Positions 57,711 to 64,000 of a stretch of 64,000 nucleotides of DNA are shown one piece after another (the stretch's first letter is position 1; the number at the start of each line of letters is the position of its first letter). The notes under the pieces are model-generated. The model was given only the letters and a program-made list of their open reading frames with translations. It searched no databases and had not been told where the DNA came from. The DNA is from Mesocentrotus franciscanus (lineage: Eukaryota; Echinodermata; Echinoidea; Camarodonta; Strongylocentrotidae), in contig CP137674.1 of assembly GCA_037976565.1 (NCBI GenBank), positions 2,199,690-2,263,689 on the forward strand, given 5' to 3'. The position numbers and the translations under genes were made by a program.

Positions 57711-59560
57711 TTCATTTCATTTCATTTCATTTTATTTCCAATTCTCGTAAAAAATACATTCAACAATACATTATACATACAAGCAAATATATAAACAATA
57801 CAAAGAATATGGAGGAGCCAGCAGAGGCCATTGGCCTTTCAAAGGCTGGGCTCCAATTGCCGCAGATAATTATACAAAGTAAAGAGAAAAGAAAAAGTAG
57901 GTAGTACATAAACAGGTGTGAACAGGCTAATTAAACATAAGATAAGATTCCTTCATTAGATGATGTTTGTATTTTCGTTTGAATGAGGCAAGAGATGGGC
58001 ACATTTTTATATCGGTGGGTATTGCATTCCAAGTAATCACTCCAGAATATTTTACTGATCTACGTGAAGTATGGTATTTTAACAATGGAATATATAAATC
58101 ATTAGCATGTCTTGTGTAATGTGGATGAACATCCTTTGTTATTTTGAACATATTATCAAAAATAGAAGGTAACATATTATTATTGTACATAAACATAAAT
58201 GTCCAACTTGCAATTCATGTATTTGAAATATGGTAAGTACATTTAATTTCCAAAAAAGCGGTTCAGAGGGAGTTCTGGGGTGAGAGTTTGTAATTGCACG
58301 TAGTGCTCTTTTCTGTAAAACATAAACTTGATTCAGTAGAGTTTTCGCACAATGTCCCCATATCAAAGTACAATAGGACAGATGAGGAAGAATGATAGCA
58401 TTATAGATATTAATCAATATGTTCAGAGGAATAAAGTGTCTTATTCTATACAGTACACCTATCGCACATGAAATCTTCCTCCGGGTATTATTGATATGTG
58501 GAGCCCAAGTAAGATTTTCATCAAGTGTCACTCCATGAAATACAGTATTAGAAACTTGTAATATATTATAGTTATTAACTATAATATCACAGATTTGTTC
58601 TGAAAGTTTTTTGTTTTTCTGCTTAAATATCATATAATTAGTTTTTTTAGAATTTATAAGTAATTTGTTAGCCAGAAACCACAACTCAAGTTTTGGTAGT
58701 TCTGTAGTAATTATGGTTGATATTTCATTGATGTCTTTACCTGACACAAAGAGGTTTGTGTCATCTGCAAATATGATTGGGCAAAGTTTTGGGCTTACGT
58801 ATTGAATATCGTTAACATATAATAGAAAAATTAATGGGCCTAAAATTGACGCTTGCGGAACCCCTCCAGTGAGTGTCAATAATGTGGAGTTAACACCATC
58901 TATATAAACAAATTGTTTTCTGTTAAATAAATAGCTATGTATTAAATCTAAAGAAATTCCTCTAATACCATAAAATTTCAACTTACGTAACAAAATGTCA
59001 TGATTAATTGAGTCGAATGCCTTCGATAGATCCAAACAAAATCCTAGTCCAATATTCTTATTTTCAAAAGCTGTATTAAGATGATCGATAAATTCAAGTA
59101 GGGCGATAGATGTAGAATGTCCAGAGCGAAAACCAAATTGTCTATTGTACAAGATATTATGTTTACATATATAAGACATTAGCTTTGCATATATCAATTT
59201 TTCAAAGAGTTTATCAAAGACAGAAAGCAGGGACACAGGTCGATAATTTGTACACAAAGATTTATCTCCCTTTTAAATATTGGCAAGACTTTAGCAACTT
59301 TTAAAGCATCTGGAAAGCATCCCGTTTCTATAGAGGTATTGAAAATATGAGTTAACACTGGAGCTACAATGTGTATACATTGCTTTAAAACTTTGGTGTC
59401 TATATCATCGTAGCCTGGGCTTTTGCCTTCTTTTAAACTTAACACTGTATTGATTGATTACCTCAGATTCCTTTGTACATGTGAAAAATAAAGATTGTGG
59501 ATAATCACCATTCAAATATTTAGTAGGGTCTGTTGAAGTATTAGGCATTAGGCTTTAAGC
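57697..59560 (-). mobile_element. Jockey/CR1-like non-LTR retrotransposon, 5'-truncated, frameshifted
   Basis: The largest frame (58,139-59,257) holds most of a reverse transcriptase: [70 protein letters not shown] and IIFADDTNLFVSGKD with the catalytic Asp pair. The N-terminal part (PGYDDIDTKVLK) continues in another frame from about 59,265, and the C-terminal part (YSGVITWNAIPTDIK) in a third frame below 58,195. The 3' untranslated region ends in an (ATGAA)n tail at 57,697-57,735. It belongs to a different family from the LINE at the start of the window. Confidence 0.93.
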
Positions 59561-60194
59561 GTTGCTCTGAGGAAATTATGGGGTAGTTTCCACCATCCCT
59601 CTGTAACTACGTTATGCTCGTCGTGCAGAAGTATGTGCTTTCGATTGATTTGTTTCAAGGACATATCCTTACTGAATTAGACTTTTGTAATTCTCAATGT
59701 TTTTATAAGTATCCATCATAGTATCCAATAAGCAGTGTCCATAAACATTAAAGCTAATCTTGAGCTCTGGTATGGGAATCGTATGTCGAGAGAACATGGT
59801 TATAATTCATTCTGGATTGTTTATACTGCAGTAGATTGATTGTTTGAACCAGTAAAATAAAAACAAACTCACAAATTTGCTGGAAATCATCTTCAATAAA
59901 AACCACAACTCTCATTTGCACAGAGTGACCTGTGTTAAGCACATGGTGTCGGACCTACTTACCTTGATTTTCATATCTTTCTATGCTCATTACTCAGCCC
60001 CTTTACATTTTCTACCAAAATCGTTTGGCACATGTAATTTATTTGTAATCTTGAACATTCAGTGTAAGTTTTGTTGGATTCTGTGAGAATTTATTTTCTA
60101 TCATTACCAGAACTCAAGCTTATCTTTAACATCAGTATTGGTAAGTGATCGTGACCACGCTGACAATTAACGTCATCGTTTATCCATTTACTGC
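59561..60194. other. AT-rich unique sequence
   Basis: No supported gene or repeat. Confidence 0.5.
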
Positions 60195-60765
60195 AAGAAT
60201 GACTAGGTATAGAGGCGTTGTGGTCCGGATTGTAAACCACAAGGTTCGAATCCCTGTCGCAGCATTACTGCCTTTTAGCAAGACATTAATCTACATTTGC
60301 CACACTCAACCCAGGTGAGGTAAACTGGTACCTGGCAGGAATTCATTCCTTAACATGCTCGAGCGCTGTAATGGCAGCCGTACTATAAAGCCAGTGTAAT
60401 ACTAATGAAGGTCCAGGGGGTGTTTCACAAAGACTAAGATCGACTTTAATGTTAAGTTGTACTTAACTATGGCAGGCCGTTCATGCCACTGGTTGCTCTC
60501 ACCATTAGTCCCACAATTATGATCTTTAGATAATATTTGTTCCTTCAATAGTGAATTATCAAAAATGTAAATTCTGTAGATTTGTGACCACGATTTGTAC
60601 GTCCCTTGAGAGACCAATGCCAGTAAATGGTGAGAGCAAACAGTGGCATGAACGGCCTGCCTCAAGTCCAACTTAAAGTCGATCTTAGTCTTTGTGAAAC
60701 ACCCCAGGAGTGGCAATGTGCTAGACATGAGCGCTATACAAGACTCCACTATTACTATTTGTTTA
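60195..60765 (+). mobile_element. tRNA-derived SINE interrupted by an M1 MITE
   Basis: The head includes GTTGTGGTCCGGATTGTAAA and box B AAGGTTCGAATCCC. The core has AGACATTAATCTACATTTGC and GTACCTGGCAGGAATTCATT. After the MITE (60,416-60,705) the SINE resumes with GAGTGGCAATGTGCTAGACA and GAGCGCTATACAAGA. The part from 60,350 on is duplicated at 62,460. Confidence 0.75.
60416..60705. mobile_element. Palindromic MITE family M1, copy 3
   Basis: GGGGTGTTTCACAAAGACTA and its inverse TAGTCTTTGTGAAACACCCC are at the ends; GGCAGGCCGTTCATGCCACT pairs with AGTGGCATGAACGGCCTGCC inside. Nested within the SINE. An open frame on each strand crosses it because the element is palindromic. Confidence 0.92.
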
Positions 60766-60940
60766 TGAACGCTTGTATACTATTGAAACCATCTTCTTAT
60801 AAAATAATTGAAATTATACCACTATGGTACAAGCAGATACATGATTTCCACTGGTTTTCATACCATTCATAAAACATATTAAATGATGCAAATATGAAAT
60901 ATCAAAGTACCAATATTATAAATACAATAAAGGAAGGAAA

Positions 60941-61133
60941 TACAGTGAAACCTGTCTATAAAGACCACCCAAGGAAGACAAGAAAAGTGGTCTTTATAGC
61001 AGGTGGTCTTTATGTACAGGTGCCTATAGTACATGTTTCAATGAGAAACCATTTTCAAGGGAAACAAAAAATGTGGTCTCTATAGACAGGTGGTCTTTGT
61101 AGACAGGTGGTCACTAAAGCAGGTTTGACTGTA
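60941..61133. mobile_element. Mariner-like MITE with TA ends
   Basis: TACAGTGAAACCTG at the left and CAGGTTTGACTGTA at the right are 14-bp inverted repeats with one mismatch and TA at both outer ends. Repeated CAGGTGGTCTTTATAGAC-like motifs lie inside. Copy at 63,052-63,243. Confidence 0.8.
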
Positions 61134-61493
61134 GTACTACCTCAAACCTAAAGCGAAGCAAGAGTGAAATCATATTTTTATCACAAAAATGGTGGTAGGA
61201 ATGATTTAACCAATACATCATTCTCCTAAATTGTATCCTCATAGCATTATTCATACTCCCATTTTGATAATTGAGTTCTGAAGAAAAACGTTATGAATGA
61301 AAACATAGTTAATGTAATTCAATCAATTTCTTTTCCTTTCCATAAAATTGGACCTGGTGCATTTTTTTTCTTTGTATGAATACAAATTCTGAATGGACGC
61401 GCCATATCGGAAGATGTGTGATACAGGAAGAAAAACAGGAAATGTTGACAAAAGTACAAGTCGAAATTTGAATTGATTTCAGAACTAGGATTG

Positions 61494-61560
61494 AAAGAGA
61501 GAGAGAGAGGGGGGGAGAGAGAGAGAGAGAGAGAGGGGTGGATAGAGGTAGAGAGAGGGC
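61494..61560. repeat. (GA)n microsatellite
   Basis: GA runs split by G-rich stretches. Copy at 63,603-63,672 with different run lengths. Confidence 0.95.
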
Positions 61561-61730
61561 AATCAGAGCAGTAGCAAATTCAGGATTCTCTTGTTGGGGC
61601 GTGGTCCAAAAGAAAAGAAAAAGAAGAAGAAAAGACAAAGAAAATTAATTACCCCCCCCATTAAAAGGGGTTGTCATATGGTCAGATGTCTTTTGGGGCT
61701 AAAATTTGTGGTAGTGGGTACAAAAACATA

Positions 61731-61787
61731 AGTGTGTGTGTGTGTGTGTGTGCGTGCGTGTGTGTGCGTGTGCGTGTGTGGGTGTGG

Positions 61788-61825
<38 letters not shown>

Positions 61826-61826
61826 C
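61731..61826. repeat. (GT)n microsatellite followed by (GA)n
   Basis: About 38 GT units with GC interruptions, then a short GA run. Copy at 63,849-63,942. Open frames here are repeat artefacts. Confidence 0.95.
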
Positions 61827-61884
61827 AGAAGACTCAAATCGGTCGACAGTTGATGATTGCTTATGCAGCATGAAAATTGCGACA

Positions 61885-62459
61885 TTAATTAATATAGTCT
61901 AAAATGATAAGGTCATGACAGTAACTGGCAATGTATCTCTGGGTTATTATCATGACTGACAGTCGTAGTTCTGTTGATTTAATTTGCATAATATGGTTAC
62001 CTATTTCGCATAATCATGGTAATTCTATCCGAGGTTGCATGTTTACGACGCTAAAATGATAGTTTCCATGCACAAATTGCCATTTATTATGTGTTTAAAA
62101 AAAAAAGAAAGGACTGGCATTGGGACCGCTAATAGTATACAAATATACACTGTCTTGAGAGATTCTGGTTAAAACTATGCGCAAGAGGTGACTCCAATAG
62201 TACTATTTGCTGAGGGGCGCGGCCCCGAAGCAAATGGTACTTTTGGAGTCACCGAGGCCATAGTTTTAACCAGTACCTCGAAAAGAAGGCATGGTATATT
62301 TGTTTTATATCCCGCATCAAAATTTAACTTTAAACAAAACAAAAAATACAATACAATTTTGGGAATTTTTTTCTCAAAATTTTTTATTTGTTAAATCTAA
62401 TCATTTTTTTTATTGTTTCATTCTTTTTTTAATAAAAAGTGTAATTTTTAACATTTCTC
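61885..62459. other. Unique sequence between the two 1.5-kb copies
   Basis: Contains only the hairpin at 62,166 and AT-rich DNA. No supported gene. Confidence 0.6.
62166..62276. mobile_element. Near-perfect hairpin of about 110 bp
   Basis: CTGGTTAAAACTATG at the left mirrors CATAGTTTTAACCAG at the right; GGTGACTCCAATAGTACTAT mirrors GGTACTTTTGGAGTCACC. The centre is GGGGCGCGGCCCC, itself a palindrome. Non-coding. Confidence 0.85.
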
Positions 62460-63905
62460 CTTAACATGCTCGAGCGCTGTAATGGCAGCCGTACTATAAA
62501 GCCAGTGTAATACTAATGAAGGTCCAGGGGGTGTTTCACAAAGACTAAGATCGACTTTAATGTTAAGTTGTACTTAACTATGGCAGGCCGTTCATGCCAC
62601 TGGTTGCTCTCACCATTAGTCCCACAATTATGATCTTTAGATAATATTTGTTCCTTCAATAGTGAATTATCAAAAATGTAAATTCTGTAGATTTGTGACC
62701 ACGATTTGTACGTCCCTTGAGAGACCAATGCCAGTAAATGGTGAGAGCAAACAGTGGCATGAACGGCCTGCCTCAAGTCCAACTTAAAGTCGATCTTAGT
62801 CTTTGTGAAACACCCCAGGAGTGGCAATGTGCTAGACATGAGCGCTATACAAGACTCCACTATTACTATTTGTTTATGAACGCTTGTATACTATTGAAAC
62901 CATCTTCTTATAAAATAATTGAAATTATACCACTATGGTACAAGCAGATACATGATTTCCACTGGTTTTCATACCATTCATAAAACATATTAAATGATGC
63001 AAATATGAAATATCAAAGTACCAATATTATAAATACAATAAAGGAAGGAAATACAGTGAAACCTGTCTATAAAGACCACCCAAGGAAGACAAGAAAAGTG
63101 GTCTTTATAGCAGGTGGTCTTTATGTACAGGTGCCTATAGTACATGTTTCAATGAGAAACCATTTTCAAGGGAAACAAAAAATGTGGTCTTTATAGACAG
63201 GTGGTCTTTGTAGACAGGTGGTCACTAAAGCAGGTTTGACTGTAGTACTACCTCAAACCTAAAGCGAAGCAAGAGTGAAATCATATTTTTATCACAAAAT
63301 GGTGGTAGGAATGATTTAACCAATACATCATTCTCCTAAATTGTATCCTCATAGCATTATTCATACTCCCATTTTGATAATTGAGTTCTGAAGAAAAACG
63401 TTATGAATGAAAACATAGTTAATGTAATTCAATCAATTTCTTTTCCTTTCCATAAAATTGGACCTGGTGCATTTTTTTTCTTTGTATGAATACAAATTCT
63501 GAATGGACGCGCCATATCGGAAGATGTGTGATACAGGAAGAAAAACAGGAAATGTTGACAAAAGTACAAGTCGAAATTTGAATTGATTTCAGAACTAGGA
63601 TTGAAAGAGAGAGAGAGAGAGGGGGAGAGAGAGAGAGAGAGAGAGAGGAGGTGGATAGAGGTAGAGAGAGGGCAATCAGAGCAGTAGCAAATTCAGGATT
63701 CTCTTGTTGGGGCGTGGTCCAAAAAGAAAAGAAAAAGAAGAAGAAAAAGACAAAGAAAATTAATTACCCCCCCCCCATAAAAAAGGGGTTGTCATATGGT
63801 CAGATGTCTTTTGGGGCTAAAATTTGTGGTAGTGGGTACAAAAACATAAGTGTGTGTGTGTGTGTGTGTGCGTGCGTGTGTGTGCGTGTGCGTGTGTGGG
63901 TGTGG

Positions 63906-63941
<36 letters not shown>

Positions 63942-64000
63942 CAGAAGACTCAAATCGGTCGACAGTTGATGATTGCTTATGCAGCATGAAAATTGCGACA
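62460..64000. repeat. 1.5-kb direct duplication, second copy, runs off the window
   Basis: Second copy of 60,350-61,884, including MITE M1 (62,527-62,816), the mariner-like MITE (63,052-63,243) and the GA and GT runs. It reaches the last base of the window, so its right end is not seen. Confidence 0.95.

Larger units (their letters stand above)
60350..61884. repeat. 1.5-kb direct duplication, first copy
   Basis: Matches 62,460-64,000 almost base for base (offset 2,111 rising to about 2,117). Differences are in homopolymers and in the GA run. It starts inside the SINE, at CCTTAACATGCTCGAGCG. Confidence 0.95.

Noticed and set aside
60230..60260. Functional tRNA gene at the GGTTCGAATCC motif
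   Set aside because: No cloverleaf with paired acceptor stem could be drawn; the downstream core and a related copy at 17,826 show it is a SINE head.
60402..60872. Frames of 115 and 81 residues, duplicated at 62,513-62,983
   Set aside because: They lie on opposite strands of a palindromic MITE and its flank, and their apparent conservation is only the DNA duplication.

Overview
The window is eukaryotic genomic DNA, most likely from an echinoderm close to the sea urchin Strongylocentrotus purpuratus. The pointers are small exons in long AT-rich introns, TTAGGG-type interstitial telomere sequence, many foldback/MITE elements, tRNA-derived SINEs, jockey/CR1-like and RTE-like LINE remnants, and 15-bp inverted tandem arrays that recall the sea-urchin TU foldback transposons. 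The species is an inference. A run of N (about 43,988-44,487) shows this is a scaffold.

One host gene dominates, on the minus strand. It is a receptor-type protein tyrosine phosphatase (RPTP) read from the signal-peptide exon near 38,168 down to the stop codon at 6,955. I placed 29 coding exons by hand from splice sites and phase. Every junction agrees in phase, and the model sums to 4,236 nt (1,411 residues), provided exon 3 is taken in the form seen in the second copy. The order is: signal peptide; unrecognised N-terminal module; Ig-like; five EGF/laminin-EGF-like exons; Ig-like; one FN3 split over two exons; transmembrane helix; proline-rich juxtamembrane region; active-looking phosphatase domain D1; degenerate D2; and a short tail with two Tyr-Glu-Asn motifs. 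Ig-EGF-Ig-FN3 is the order found in Tie receptor kinases, here attached to a phosphatase.

Region by region: 1-1,912 jockey/CR1-like LINE with frameshifts; 2,040-3,060 39-bp GA-rich minisatellite; 3,893-4,072 and 5,327-6,048 tandem repeats; 6,955-38,168 the RPTP gene, with introns full of mobile elements; 38,200-43,987 upstream DNA with TU-like inverted 15-bp arrays, a LINE tail and hairpin-rich repeats up to the N gap; 44,488-about 55,210 a near-identical second copy of 33,210-43,987 carrying exons 1-3 again; 55,880-57,710 foldback elements; 57,697-59,560 a second LINE on the minus strand; 60,195-61,884 a SINE with a nested MITE, a mariner-like MITE and GA/GT microsatellites; 62,460-64,000 a near-identical second copy of that block.

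The two large near-identical direct duplications, one of them bounded by an assembly gap, look more like uncollapsed haplotypes or assembly duplications than recent genomic events. The most unusual host-gene features are the five-fold 67-bp tandem duplication across the 5' splice site of the D1 WPD-loop exon, and the double loss of catalytic residues in D2.
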